48,505 bases of DNA from JAIQFL01 sp035295745 (GTDB lineage: Bacteria; Acidobacteriota; Terriglobia; Bryobacterales; Bryobacteraceae): contig DATGIL010000050.1 of NCBI GenBank assembly GCA_035295745.1, positions 1 through 48,505 on the forward strand. Direction: 5' to 3'. Of this stretch, positions 1-10,300 are shown piece after piece. The notes beneath the pieces are model-generated. The model was not told where the DNA came from. It made no database searches and saw only the letters and a list, made by a program, of their open reading frames with translations. The position numbers and the translations under genes were made by a program. Position 1 is the stretch's first letter, and each line of letters starts with the position of its first letter.

Positions 1-138
1 CCGGTCTACGTGCCCTGCGGCTTTCGCCAGGCCCTCAAAATATGCCGCAAAGCGTTTCTGCTGTGGGCCTGGCGCAGAGGTTTTGCCCACGAGAACAATT
101 CTACATCAAAATGCTATTTTATAACACAGTAGTACTAG

Positions 139-153
139 CAGGCTGCGGAAAAA
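139..153 (+). repeat. IS left terminal inverted repeat
   Basis: CAGGCTGCGGAAAAA pairs with the right end at 1476-1490 with one mismatch. It lies 48 bp upstream of the transposase start. Confidence 0.85.
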
Positions 154-201
154 GTCGGATGAGGCCTTGGCTGCTAAGATATTCCGATCTAGAATTACTT
201 T

Positions 202-1303
202 ATGCGTGGCGTCGACCATCAGCAAACGGCGATGTTCAGTTACCTGTCGCCGGAGCAGCGTGTTCCCTCTGATCATCCCCTCCGACCGATCCGACAGATC
301 ACCGACACGATCCTGACAGATCTGTCGACGCTGTTCTCCCGCATGTACTCCGAGATTGGTCGTCCGTCGATCTCCCCTGAGAAGATTCTGCGCGCGTTGC
401 TGATCCAGATCCTGTACACCATCCGTAGCGAGCGGATGCTGATGGAGCAGTTGCAATACAACTTGTTGTTCCGCTGGTTCGTGGGCCTCAATATGGACGA
501 GCCGGTGTGGGATGTGACGGTATTTACCAAGAATCGGGACCGGCTGCTGCGAGCCGAGGTTGCCAAGGAGTTCTTCAAGCGGGTGACGGCGCAGGCAAAG
601 GCCTTGAACTTGATGTCGGATGAACACTTCACGGTGGATGGGACGTTGTTGGAAGCCTGTGCGAGTCTGAAGAGTTTCAAAAAGGTGGATGAGAAACCAG
701 GGCCGCCGCCGGACGATCCGGGCAATCCGACGGTGGATTTTCATGGGGAGAAGCGGAGTAATGAAACGCATGCATCGACGACGGATCCGGATGCGCTGCT
801 TGCCAGAAAAGGAAATGGCAAGGAGGCGAAACTGAGCTACAGCGGTCATGTGCTGATGGAGAATCGCAACGGACTGGTGGCGGATGTCGAGGTGTTGCAG
901 GCCACTGGGACTGCGGAGCGCGACGCGGCACTGCTGATGATCGAACGGATCGAGGGCAATCATCAAATCACGGTGGGAGCGGATAAGAACTACGACACGA
1001 AGGAATTCGTCGCAGAAGCGCGCGAGCATGAATGCCACTCCGCACGTAGCCCAAAACATCCATGCGCGTCGGAGCAGCGCGATCGATGGGCGAACGACGC
1101 GGCACGCTGGCTATACGGTCAGCCAAGTGAAGCGGAAGCGAGTCGAAGAGATCTTCGGATGGATGAAGACCGTAGGAGGAATGAGGAAGCTACGGCATCG
1201 CGGACTGGAGTTAGTGGGTTGGATGTTCACGTTCGCGGCAGCCGCTTACAACCTGGTGCGTATCCGGAATTTGTCGACCGAAGCTGACCCCGCAAAAGCC
1301 TGA
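202..1303 (+). pseudogene. IS5-family transposase, frameshifted
   Basis: The protein starts MRGVDHQQ..FSYLSPEQRV, typical of IS5-like transposases with an InsH-type N-terminal domain (about residues 10-120), followed by a DDE nuclease domain. Catalytic residues are visible: first Asp in FTVDGTLLEA (D146) and second Asp in VGADKNYD (D261). The Glu lies in RKRVEEIFGWMKT, but that segment is read in another frame, from about 1037 to the stop at 1303. Removing one C from the CC at 1035-1036 restores the expected EHEC-TPHVAQN continuity, so the lesion is a single-base insertion. The uncorrected frame ends at 1287 with a nonsense tail. A sequencing error could give the same picture; a programmed shift is less likely because no slippery heptamer is evident. 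Confidence 0.88.
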
Positions 1304-1475
1304 GGAGAAGTGTGTCTCCTGGGCGCCGAAAGGATGGAAGCCGTCAGTAAATCCACTTTAAAGGCTAATCTTCGAGGCCCCACATGGTCGTGGGTCCCAT
1401 TTCTCTCGATTCCTACAATGCTTCGCAATACAAAGTACTCATCAATGACGAGCTGACGCGTTTACCAAAACGCGG

Positions 1476-1490
1476 TTTTTCCGCAACCTG
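1476..1490 (-). repeat. IS right terminal inverted repeat
   Basis: TTTTTCCGCAACCTG is the inverted partner of 139-153. It is followed by CTAG, the same tetranucleotide that precedes the left end. Confidence 0.85.
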
Positions 1491-1494
1491 CTAG

Positions 1495-1844
1495 GCGCAC
1501 GTGATGATTCCGACATTGGCAATCGATCTGCCCTTCCTGCCGGGCAGGAGAATAAGCTGTACGTTCTCCGCTAATTCCTGATCAAAGCGCCCGATTGCCG
1601 CATGTTCGGGGTTTCGGCATTACCGCCTTCCTCGTGTTCGCATCGCGGGAAGTATTGTACCGCCGGGCAAGGTTCGTCGGCGCTTTCCTTATTAAGTACA
1701 GGATGGAAATCGCATCTGGAGTTTGGGCAGCTACGTCAATGGCACTTCGTGTGTCGCCCAAATCGCGGCCTAAAGCCAATTCGGAATTAGTTGAAGCGCA
1801 GAAATGCACACTCATGCAGGACTTTCGTGAGAGAGGAGCGTTCC
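1495..1844. other. Intergenic region, no gene recognised
   Basis: This stretch lies between the IS end and the glycosyltransferase. Short open frames exist on both strands, but none has a convincing start, ribosome site or recognisable protein motif. It may be old sequence flanking the IS insertion. Confidence 0.5.
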
Positions 1845-3461
1845 GTGAACCTAAACCGCGGGCGGCTGCAAACGCTGAACAAGGGCGGGCTGCAAAGTGA
1901 GGCCTTTTTCAATGGTATCTACTCAGCGGCGCCCTTAAGCCGACATGGGGCGGACTTCGCCACGCTTCTTGTCCTTGGTCTGTGCATCTTCTCTTACATC
2001 AAGACAAATGTGGTGGCGCCGATTCCCGGGCTACCCAACCAGAGCGATTTTGGAGTATATTACTGCGCCGCCAAAGACGTTGTGGCGGGTAAGAGTCCAT
2101 ATGAGAACCCCGCGTACTTTTATCCGCCGTTGGTATCCTTCCTGATGACCCCCTTCGCCTTCACGGACTATGTTACCGGACGGTGGATCTGGTTTCTGCT
2201 GTCACATGTGGTGCTGCTCTTGGCCGGTTGGCTCTTGTGGCGCGCTGGGAATTATAGCCGTATCGGCCTCTGTTGCATCGCTTGTGTCTGGACATATGGG
2301 GGAGCCCTGAAGGAGACCCTCGATGTGGGCCAAATCAACGTCCTACTCGTTCTCGTACTCGCAGCCGCTTACACTTCACGCTCCAAATTTCAAGCTGCCG
2401 GTATAGGAATGGGATTCGCGTTGAAGTATATTCCAGGCATACTGGTCGCCGCGCTGATCTTGCAGCGCCGATGGCGCGCGTTGCTGGCATTCATCGGAAC
2501 GGCAATTGCGGCATTCCTTCCCTGGGCCGCCATCATGTGGACTTTGGACGGCGCCAAGGTTCCTCCCAGCGCACGCTACTGGATGGGCACTCCATCCATT
2601 TACAGTTGGTCGATTCCCTCGATGGTGTTGCGGGTCCTGAGCCCTCTCAAGCGCGGTGCCGTTCTTCCCCATGCCTGGGAATACGGTAACGTGGCCGCTG
2701 ACCTTCACCTGTCTCCAACTTCGCAGTGGATATCGGTGGGCGCGGCACTCGTTATCCTTGTTACCGGCATGCTCTTGCTGGTCTTCCGATGTCGCGGACG
2801 ATTGAGTGCCGACCAACTACCCTGGGCAATGATTGCACTCGTTTCACTGAGCTTGGCCGCTGCGCCGGTATGTTGGAGTCACTATCAGGTTCTGCAATAC
2901 CCTGGCGTAGCTCTCATGCTGGCGCGCTCCATACGGCAGCGCTCCTGGTTCATTACTGCAGCCGTTGCGTCCTCTTTTCTTCTGTCCTATCAGTTCCCCG
3001 AAGCGGCTCTTAAGCACTATCACGATGCATACTCGGGCTGGACGGCAGCGTCTCCCTTCACTCTGTATGTCTGGACTTCCGCGGCGCCTTTCGCCTGTCT
3101 GGCGCTTTTTGCCTTGGCGCTTTCCCAAATAAAACGCACACCCAACCTACCGAGGCGTCCAATCATTGAGATCGTCAGGCTTCGCCGAGGCAAAAATCCC
3201 GGTTCGATTTGTAACGCCAGCGGCTCCGCTTACTCCAACCCGGCTCGATGGACACCAGGCCCAGCCTCATCCCGGCACTCCTTCGCTCGCAGGTTCGGCG
3301 TCAGCTTTGGCCATCGCTTTGCAAATGTGCTAGCCAGGCGTTTAGTTGAAATACTTCGTTACTTAGATATTGGGTGTTCGGATCATAGCAATAGCCGTCT
3401 GGTTCGTGACTGCAAACCTGCGCTGAGGACGCCGTGCTCGATCTCCTTGCTTGCCCCCTAG
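1845..3461 (+). CDS. GT87/DUF2029-type polyprenyl-linked mannosyltransferase-like membrane protein
   Basis: A polytopic inner-membrane protein with about 9-11 hydrophobic helices. The first luminal loop has the GT87 (DUF2029) pattern: SDFGVYY with the acidic residue near position 68, and YFYPPLVSF at about 91-99. Members of this GT-C family transfer sugars from polyprenyl-phosphate donors to envelope glycans; the acceptor here is unknown. The GTG at 1845 is chosen because AGGAG lies 6 nt upstream (1834-1838); the longer TTG start at 1791 lacks such a site. Residues from about 435 onward are Arg/Ser-rich and not family-like, so the natural end may lie earlier with a read-through or frameshifted tail. 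It is followed after 77 bp by the AI-2E-family gene on the same strand. Confidence 0.75.
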   Translation: MNLNRGRLQTLNKGGLQSEAFFNGIYSAAPLSRHGADFATLLVLGLCIFSYIKTNVVAPIPGLPNQSDFGVYYCAAKDVVAGKSPYENPAYFYPPLVSFLMTPFAFTDYVTGRWIWFLLSHVVLLLAGWLLWRAGNYSRIGLCCIACVWTYGGALKETLDVGQINVLLVLVLAAAYTSRSKFQAAGIGMGFALKYIPGILVAALILQRRWRALLAFIGTAIAAFLPWAAIMWTLDGAKVPPSARYWMGTPSIYSWSIPSMVLRVLSPLKRGAVLPHAWEYGNVAADLHLSPTSQWISVGAALVILVTGMLLLVFRCRGRLSADQLPWAMIALVSLSLAAAPVCWSHYQVLQYPGVALMLARSIRQRSWFITAAVASSFLLSYQFPEAALKHYHDAYSGWTAASPFTLYVWTSAAPFACLALFALALSQIKRTPNLPRRPIIEIVRLRRGKNPGSICNASGSAYSNPARWTPGPASSRHSFARRFGVSFGHRFANVLARRLVEILRYLDIGCSDHSNSRLVRDCKPALRTPCSISLLAP

Positions 3462-3538
3462 CTTCGTCCGAGCAGACAACAAAATGAAGAGTGAAAGCTG
3501 TCCGATTGCCGTACTAGAAATGCCGTGACGTCCCCTTT

Positions 3539-5389
3539 ATGACGAAGCTTCAAAAGGTATCTGATTCCGGGCTGCGCACGCTGGGCATTACTTGCAGCGT
3601 GATTGCCGTATTGTATTTCGCCCGCGAGATCCTAATCCCGCTGGCCTTTGCCATAACGGTATCGCTCATTCTGTCGCCAGTAGTCACGGCGCTGGGTAAA
3701 TTGCGGATAGGCCGGGCCCCAGCGGCGATCCTCGTAATCGTTGCGGCGGCTACCTCCATCGGTGCCATCAGTTGGGTGATCTTTAATCAATTGGTAGAAG
3801 TCGCCATTGAGCTGCCCCAATATCGGGATAATATCGCCAGGAAAATCGATGCCCTCAATGCTCCTGGCAAAAGCGCGCTGGGCCGGGCGGCCGAGAGCGT
3901 CAAGGAACTCGAGCAGCAGATCACTCGGACTTCACCCGTCGTACGCCCCCCTGCCGACGTCCGATCTGCTGCTACAGGTCGCAAGGGCCGCGAAGACTCG
4001 AAAGCAGGCAGCACTCCGCTGAGTGTGCGGATTCTGCCTGAGCCAGGAAATGAACTGCAGTATGTGGGCAATCTGATTGAGCCGTTTCTTCGGCCCCTTG
4101 CGATTTTCGGCATGGTTCTGGTTTTCAGTCTGTATCTGTTGATCGAACACCATGATCTGCGAGACCGCCTCTTCCGCCTGGCTGGCCTCCCGCAACTCAA
4201 CGTCATGACGCAAGCCCTCGACGATGCGACCCAAAGGGTGGGGCGTTACCTGTTGCTCCAGTTTCTGGTGAACGTTTGCTTCGGTGCGCTGTGCGGAATC
4301 GGGCTGTATCTGATCGGCGTGCCCTACGCGGCCCTGTGGGGCACTGTCGCCTCGATCCTGCGGATGGTCCCCTATGTCGGCTCTCTCGCAGCCGCGGCGC
4401 TGCCCTTTGCGCTTTCATTGGCAGTGTTCGAGGGCTGGAAGCTACCCTTACTGGTGCTCGTGCTGTTCGGAACTCTGGAATTGATTACCGGTAATTTCGT
4501 GGAACCATGGCTCTACGGAATTCATACCGGCATCTCCTCTTTAGCGCTCCTTCTGACTACGGTCTTTTGGGCCGCCCTGTGGGGGCCGGCCGGGCTGATT
4601 CTCTCCACCCCGCTCACGGTATGCGTGGTTGTCCTGGGCAGATACGTGCCGCAGTTCTCTTTTCTCCATGTGCTGCTCGGAGATGACGCGACCCTGGAAG
4701 CAGAAGCGCAGATCTACCAGCGCCTCCTGGCCATGGACGATGAGGAAGCAAGAGCGGTCGCGGACCGTTATCTTAAGGACCACACCCTTACCCAGCTTTA
4801 CGATTCGGTCCTGGTCCCCATGTTGAGCATGGCCGAGCGAGATCGACATAAGGGTGCATTGGACCCAACACGCGAAGAATTCCTTTTCCTTAGTATGAAA
4901 GAGATGTTAGCAGACCTTCCGGATCTTTCCTCGAGGTCTGAGGCGCCGGACGACATGCAACCGAAGATCGTCCACGCGGGTCGTGTAATGTGTGTTCCCG
5001 CTAATGACGAAGCCGATGAGGTGAGTGCCGCGATGCTGTCTCAATTGCTGGAACTGAGCGGATGCCCGGCGATTTCGTTTCCGGCGCATACAGATCTGCA
5101 CCAATTAGCCCAGGCCCTGGATATTGCGCCGGATGACAGCATTTGTGTTTGCGCGGTGCCTCCGTTCGCATTACCTCACGCCAGAACTCTAAGCCATCAG
5201 CTTCGGGTACATTTCCCGCGCACCGTGTTGGTAGTCGGTGTTTGGGGTTTCAGCGGAGAGCCAAGCGTTGCCTTGGAGCGGTTTCAAGGCCCTCGTCCAG
5301 ACCACCTGGTGGCCAGCTTTGAGGAAGCCCTAAAAGTGTTCCGTGGTAAGTCCCTTCCCTACGAAGTCTCTCCGCTAAATGTTGGCTGA
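3539..5389 (+). CDS. AI-2E family (PerM-like) transporter with long soluble C-terminal domain
   Basis: Residues 1-380 match the UPF0118/AI-2E exporter family: an N-terminal hydrophobic pair (FAREILIPLAFAITVSLILSP), a soluble segment at about 95-180, then a bundle of C-terminal helices. LRMVPYVGSLAAAALP resembles the conserved PYVG region, and a further family-type helix is NFVEPWLYG followed by SLALLLTTVFWAALWGPAGLILSTPL. The family is about 340-380 residues long; this protein has 616, so some 230 residues are an extra cytoplasmic domain (about 385-616). That part contains GRVMCVPANDEADEVSAAML and a regular beta/alpha pattern like a Rossmann or B12-binding fold, but it lacks the cobalamin DxHxxG motif. 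Substrate is unknown; the AI-2 label is only the family name. No strong ribosome site is visible. Confidence 0.8.
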   Translation: MTKLQKVSDSGLRTLGITCSVIAVLYFAREILIPLAFAITVSLILSPVVTALGKLRIGRAPAAILVIVAAATSIGAISWVIFNQLVEVAIELPQYRDNIARKIDALNAPGKSALGRAAESVKELEQQITRTSPVVRPPADVRSAATGRKGREDSKAGSTPLSVRILPEPGNELQYVGNLIEPFLRPLAIFGMVLVFSLYLLIEHHDLRDRLFRLAGLPQLNVMTQALDDATQRVGRYLLLQFLVNVCFGALCGIGLYLIGVPYAALWGTVASILRMVPYVGSLAAAALPFALSLAVFEGWKLPLLVLVLFGTLELITGNFVEPWLYGIHTGISSLALLLTTVFWAALWGPAGLILSTPLTVCVVVLGRYVPQFSFLHVLLGDDATLEAEAQIYQRLLAMDDEEARAVADRYLKDHTLTQLYDSVLVPMLSMAERDRHKGALDPTREEFLFLSMKEMLADLPDLSSRSEAPDDMQPKIVHAGRVMCVPANDEADEVSAAMLSQLLELSGCPAISFPAHTDLHQLAQALDIAPDDSICVCAVPPFALPHARTLSHQLRVHFPRTVLVVGVWGFSGEPSVALERFQGPRPDHLVASFEEALKVFRGKSLPYEVSPLNVG

Positions 5390-5486
5390 TTGGCTCGCCA
5401 GTCAGGGATTCGTCCCCGAGGGATCAAAGAGCCTGACGGAGACGAATGTGCCGGGGCCTTTGGGTGGGCGTGGGAGGCTGACGACG

Positions 5487-5507
5487 CGTGGCTCGTATCG
5501 AGCCACG
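5487..5507 (+). terminator. Perfect 9-bp stem with 3-nt loop downstream of the transporter
   Basis: Arms CGTGGCTCG and CGAGCCACG enclose TAT, about 100 bp after the transporter stop. No T-run follows, so it is either an intrinsic-terminator-like hairpin of the T-poor type, an RNA-stability element, or part of the nearby dispersed repeat family. Confidence 0.4.
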
Positions 5508-5543
5508 AGCGTGAGTGTGAGAAGCTCTGAAAAGCCCGGGTAT

Positions 5544-5572
5544 CGCTTGCTGACGCGCGCGGCTCGCAAGCG
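5544..5572 (+). repeat. Dispersed intergenic repeat, copy 1, with hairpin
   Basis: The unit begins CGCTTGCTGACGCG and ends GCGCGGCTC (5544-5565). In this copy CGCTTGC (5544-5550) pairs with GCAAGCG (5566-5572). Related copies occur at 18375-18395, 22133-22155 and 22483-22504, always just downstream of, or between, genes. The distribution is REP-like. Confidence 0.65.
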
Positions 5573-6061
5573 CACGTATCCCGCGGACGTATTGGGGGAT
5601 TACGAGCCCGACCGTGAGCTGAGGGAGTGTTCTCGCCAAAAATACGAGACCGTATTTCTGAAACCCTGTATTAAGCCAGCCTGCGACGCCGAAGATGCTG
5701 AGAGAGGCCGATGCAAAGCGAAGCAAAACCGAGTTCGTGCCCTCCACGTACTCGTCTGACGCGGGCGTGCGGAGCACGGCGGTTTCGCTGCCCGGGGTGC
5801 CGCCGCTGATGCGGCAGGTAAGCGTGGTGCAGTTGGGAAATCGGCATCCAGTTCCGCATTCGACCCCCAAACCGCTGACTGGAATATATCGCTTAAGCCC
5901 GACCCTATCCGTGCCGTCGCGACCAAGCGCTGTACTCGTCACCGGACCGGCTATGACCTGCTACTCGGCGTGCGCACGACGCGGCCGGCTATCGCCGCCG
6001 ACCCGGGAGGAGGGGACGCACCACACACCGCCACACCTTTCGCGAGGAGTACTGGTGTAGA

Positions 6062-7129
6062 ATGCCATCCATGAAGCCTGTCTGGTTCCGCGCAGCCGCC
6101 GTTGGCGTCGCCGCGCTCCTGTTGACCGCCGCATATAAGCGCGCCGAGCCTTCTTCCGTTATGGCTGACGCCGCCAACGCGTTTCTGAATTCTCTTTGGC
6201 CCGACCAAAAGGCAAAGGTGTCGTACGCCTTTGACGACGACGAGCGCCTTAGTTGGCACTTTGTGCCGACCGGAGCGAACTATAAACCTGGCGACCGCGA
6301 ACTGCGCAAGGGCATGCCCTTGGGCGCGATGCAGCCCTTTCAGCGTGAACTGGCGACGGCACTGCTTGCCGCCGGCCTGAGCCAGCAGGGTGTGATCAAA
6401 GCTCAGTCGATTATGAGCCTCGAACAGGTGTTGCTCATCCTCGAAGGAGCTAAGCCAGCCAATCGCCGCGACCCTGACAATTACTTCATCACCATTTTCG
6501 GGACCCCTTCCGCCAAGGGGACGTGGGGGTACCGCATCGAGGGCCATCACCTGGCGCAGAATTACACGATCGTTGATGGAAAGGTCTCGGACTCGCCGTC
6601 GTTCTTCGGCTCCAACCCCGCCGAAGTCCGCATCGGACCCCGTAAGGGACTCCGCGTCCTGGCGCTTGAAGATGACTATGGCTACGACATGATTGAATCG
6701 CTGGATAAGACCCAGCAAGACGTGGCCGTGGTGGACAAGACAGCGCTGAAGGACATCATCACCGGCGCTTCCCGCAAGGCTGCCCTCAATGGCGCCCCGA
6801 ACGGCCTCTCCGCCGCCAAGATGACGGCCCCGCAGTACGACAAGTTGATGACGATCATCGAACTCTACGCTTCGAACGTGCCGCAGGCGATGGCGGAAAG
6901 GCGCATGGAACTGGCGCGGAAGCAACCGAAGGACGCCACCTTCTTCGCCTGGACCGGCGCGGTTGAACGCGGCGGCCTGCATTATTACCGCATCCAGACG
7001 CCCGGCTTCCTGATTGAGATGGATTGCACGCAGGATGAGGGAAATCATATCCACTCTGTGTGGCGTGATTACCAGAACGATTTCGGTTTTGACTTGCTCA
7101 AGGCCCATTACACCGCGAGCCACCAATGA
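6062..7129 (+). CDS. Exported DUF3500 family protein
   Basis: The protein has a short hydrophobic N-terminus (about residues 7-24, FRAAAVGVAALLLTAAYKRA) read as a signal peptide or anchor. The rest matches DUF3500, a family with no assigned reaction: GYRIEGHHLAQNYTIVDG at about 160-177, SPSFFGSNPAEV, and the C-terminal HIHSVWRDYQNDFG before LLKAHY. Clustered His residues (GHH, HIH, HY) could bind a metal or substrate, but that is inference. The ATG at 6062 is preferred because GAGGAG lies 12 nt upstream; a second in-frame ATG at 6071 (MKPVWF) is also possible. It converges with the TonB receptor gene on the other strand. About 355 residues is normal for the family. Confidence 0.8.
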   Translation: MPSMKPVWFRAAAVGVAALLLTAAYKRAEPSSVMADAANAFLNSLWPDQKAKVSYAFDDDERLSWHFVPTGANYKPGDRELRKGMPLGAMQPFQRELATALLAAGLSQQGVIKAQSIMSLEQVLLILEGAKPANRRDPDNYFITIFGTPSAKGTWGYRIEGHHLAQNYTIVDGKVSDSPSFFGSNPAEVRIGPRKGLRVLALEDDYGYDMIESLDKTQQDVAVVDKTALKDIITGASRKAALNGAPNGLSAAKMTAPQYDKLMTIIELYASNVPQAMAERRMELARKQPKDATFFAWTGAVERGGLHYYRIQTPGFLIEMDCTQDEGNHIHSVWRDYQNDFGFDLLKAHYTASHQ

Positions 7130-7318
7130 GCAAAGCGTCGCGGTGAGGAAATAGGACACGAGGCACGCTGGCCACACCCCGAGACTTGTAGCTCGAAAGC
7201 GTACGCTGGCCGGAGGGTAGCCGTTGGGCTACACGCGAGGGTCGCGGCGGACCGCGGTCGATCCAGGTGGCTCGCGGAAGGTGTTTTAGAGTGCGGTACC
7301 GGCGAGCCTCCTCTTCGA
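7130..7318. other. Convergent intergenic spacer with small hairpin
   Basis: Between the stops of two convergent genes. GTAGCC (7217-7222) and GGCTAC (7227-7232) form a 6-bp stem with a 4-nt loop, without a T-run. It may help terminate one or both transcripts. Confidence 0.35.
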
Positions 7319-10300
7319 TTAGAACGAATATTTCAGCCCCAGTTGAAGCTGGCGCATATTGGTTTGCGTGCTGCCGATGATCCCGAAGTTCTGGTGCGCG
7401 TTGGTGCCGGGCTGGCCCGGGAATGCGGCGCCGGACAGAATATTCAGACTCGGCATACCCCAGTTCGGGTGGTTGAGGACGTTGAATGCTTCCAACCGGA
7501 ACTGCAGCGTGTGACTGTCGCGGTACGGCATCCGGAACTGCTTGTGGACTTCCATGTCGAAACTGAAAATACCCGGGCCTTGGATCGTGTTGCGGCCCAC
7601 GCTGCCGAAATAGCCCGGCGGCGCTTCGGTGAACGCCGCGGGATTCAGCCACCGCGAGGGCGTCCGGTTGTCGGCAAAGACGCTGGCGCCGGTGGAATTC
7701 GGCCGGTCGTACCCTCCATCCGACGTAGCTGCGTTGTCTACGCCGCCGATGCTTAGGGTGCCGGGGATGCCGGTCTGCATCGTAATAATCCCGCCGGTCT
7801 GCCAGCCGCCCGCCACTGCGTTCAGCACGCGGTTGTCGATACTGAACTGCTTGCCCTTGCCGAATGGCAGGTCATAAAGGATGGAAGTCACGGACCGGTG
7901 CCGCACGTCGAATGACGACAGGCCGCGCTCGCAGCGGATGCAGTCGCTATTCTGCGGGAACAGCGTGTCGAAACCCTGGGTTCTAATGCCGCTGGTGTCG
8001 TCGATGGATTTGGCGAAGGTGTAGGAGCTGACGATGCTTAGCCCCTGGCCGAAACGGCGCGTCAATTTCAGGCTCAGCGCGTGGTAAACCCCGTTGCCCC
8101 CATCCTGCACAAGCTGGATCACGCCGTAGTTCAGGTATGGCAATCGCGCCGAGACCGGGGTCGAGGCGCCGTTTCCCAGATATCCGTACGGTATCGCCTG
8201 GTTCGCGTCCTGGAAACCGTAAAGGTGGTGGCTCTGGTTGCCCAGGTAGCCGGCCTCGATTACCGTGCGCGATCCGAACTGCCGCTGCACGTTGAGAAGG
8301 TATTGCACCGTGTAGGAAGTGCGGTGGTCGTACGCATCGACGTAGGCGTACGGCGGCGGAATCTGCGCCACCGCGCCGCTGCCGCCCGGGACGGCATTGT
8401 TGTAGAACAGATTCGGCACACCCACCGTGCCGCCATTCTGTCCCGAGGTCTGGGTGACGCGGCCGGCGATGTTGCGCGCCATGTCGAAATAGGCGTTGCC
8501 GATGTCCTGGTTGTAGAAAATGCCCAGGCCGGCGCGCACGACGAGCTTTGTGTCCGGCGACCAGGAGATGCCCACGCGCGGGGCCCAATTGCGGTAATCG
8601 GTTTGCATCAGGGCGTCGGGATACGAGCCGTTGCTGCATACCGGCGGCGGCGAGGCGTGCGTACCGGCGGCGCCAGTGGTGTCTGTCCAGTTGATGGCGA
8701 GCCCCTGGTAGGGATCGGTGCAGTTGCCCTGGCGCACGAAGTAGGGCCATTGCGACCGCGGCGCCTGTGGACCGAAATAGAGTGTGGGCAGCGCCACGGT
8801 GAAATCGTTCCCGAGCTGATCCACCCACGGCGGCGTCAGTTCGTAACGTAGCCCCAGGGATAGGGTGAACCGCGGCGTGATGCGGTACGTGTCGTCCACA
8901 AATGCCGCCATGGTGTTACGCCGGTACTGTGCGCTGGCGATGGCCACTGCCACCGTGGATTGGTACAGGTCACCCAGCAGAAACTCGGCGAACGCGTCGC
9001 CGCCGGTGTGGCCGGCGCTCTGCGTGGCGTTCGGCTGGAATACGAAATTGCCGCGCGAAAACTGGTTGCCCACCTGGTTGAAGTTCTGCCGGTTGAACTC
9101 GAAGCCCGCGCGGAAGGTGTGCTTGCCCCGCGTCCAGGAGAGGTTATCGACCAGTTGCAACGAATTGTCCTGAATCACGTACGGCCCGTCGGTGTTATCG
9201 CCGATGCCGCTGAAGCCATCGCCGTTGAGCGTGATCGCCGGGATACCCCAGGTGGCCGGATCGCCAGGATTGAGCCCAGGAATCGCCAGCGTCCCCACCA
9301 CATTGTTCACGCCGGCCGATAGGGTCCCGGTGGAATTGTAGATCCGCGTATAGCCGAAGCGCGCTTCATTCACCACCCGCGGCGTCAGCGTGCGAGTGTT
9401 AGACCCCAGGTACTGCTCGTAGTTCGTCAGAATCTTGCTGCCCAGCCCGCCGAGCCCGTTGGAGGACTGATTCTCGTCCCCCCAGCTATAACGGCCGGTC
9501 CACTGCGATTTGGACGACTCCACGAAATCCATCCGCAGCGTAAAGCCGTCGCGGTTGTTGGGAGCGTTGACGATGAACGGGTAGTTGTTGTTGGCGGTGG
9601 GCAGCGACGCGGCGGCGTAGTAGTTGAGAAACTTCAGTGAGATCGGGTCGAGCCGGTTGGTGGGGATGATGTTACCGGGGAAGGGCGTCTTGTCGGCGCC
9701 GGTGCTGCCGCCGGTGGCCGGGTCGTAAATGATCGCAGACAGGGCACCGAAATTGCCGGCCTCCTCGGCCGCGGTGGGCAGGGTGTAGTTGGCCTGGCTG
9801 TGCGACCGCTGCGTCTTCCACTCGTCGTTGGCCATGAAGAAGAGCCGGTTGCGGCCGTTGAAGATCTTCGGGATGCGTACCGGGCCATCGATCTCGAACC
9901 CGTAATCGTTCCACTTAAACGGCGATTTAATGGGATGGACCGTGCCGAAGGCGTATGGCACGGCATCGAACTTGTCATTGCGGATGAAGTCGAAGAGTGC
10001 GCCGTGATAGCTGTTACCGCCGGACTTGGTCACCACATTGATCTGGGTCGCCTGGTGGCCGAACTCGGCGGGGTAGATGCCGGTCTGCACCTTGAATTCC
10101 TGGATGGCGTCAACCGAGGGCAGGGTGACATAGGTGTTGAAATCGGGGTCGGTGTTATTGACCCCATCCAGCGTAAAGTAGTCGAACATGATGCGCTGGC
10201 CGGCGGCGGAGATCGACTGCGATGCGCGGTCGCCGCCCTGGCGGGATCCGGCCTGTCCCGAGGATGGAGACAGGGTGTCCACGTTCGAGGAGAGCGCCAC

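Larger units (their letters stand above)
135..1494 (+). mobile_element. IS5-family insertion sequence, about 1.35 kb
   Basis: Near-identical inverted ends bound the element: CAGGCTGCGGAAAAA at 139-153 and TTTTTCCGCAACCTG at 1476-1490, one mismatch in 15. Each end is flanked by CTAG (135-138 and 1491-1494), which fits the YTAR-type 4-bp target duplication known for IS5 relatives. Because CTAG is palindromic, it could also be part of the inverted repeat. One transposase gene fills most of the inside, leaving about 190 bp after its stop. Both ends are intact, but the transposase carries a frameshift, so the copy is probably immobile unless helped in trans. I see no gene interrupted by it. Confidence 0.9.
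5390..6061. other. Long intergenic region with hairpins and a dispersed repeat
   Basis: It holds a perfect 9-bp stem at 5487-5507 and a repeat/hairpin at 5544-5572 (separate entries). A plus-strand frame from about 5695 to 6060 is open and looks weakly coding-like, but it matches no family I recognise and lacks a ribosome site. It could be a gene remnant. Just before the next gene, GAGGAG at 6044-6049 serves as its ribosome site. Confidence 0.5.

Noticed and set aside
106..1059. Minus-strand 317-residue ORF at the IS
   Set aside because: It runs antisense to the transposase, is Arg/His-rich, has no family motif and crosses the IS boundary.
4960..5330. Functional cobalamin-binding domain in the AI-2E-family protein
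   Set aside because: The expected DxHxxG motif is replaced by DEADEV, without His or Gly.
8081..8851. Plus-strand 256-residue ORF
   Set aside because: It is antisense to the TonB-dependent receptor, with composition typical of a shadow frame and no motif. The same holds for 9800-10657.
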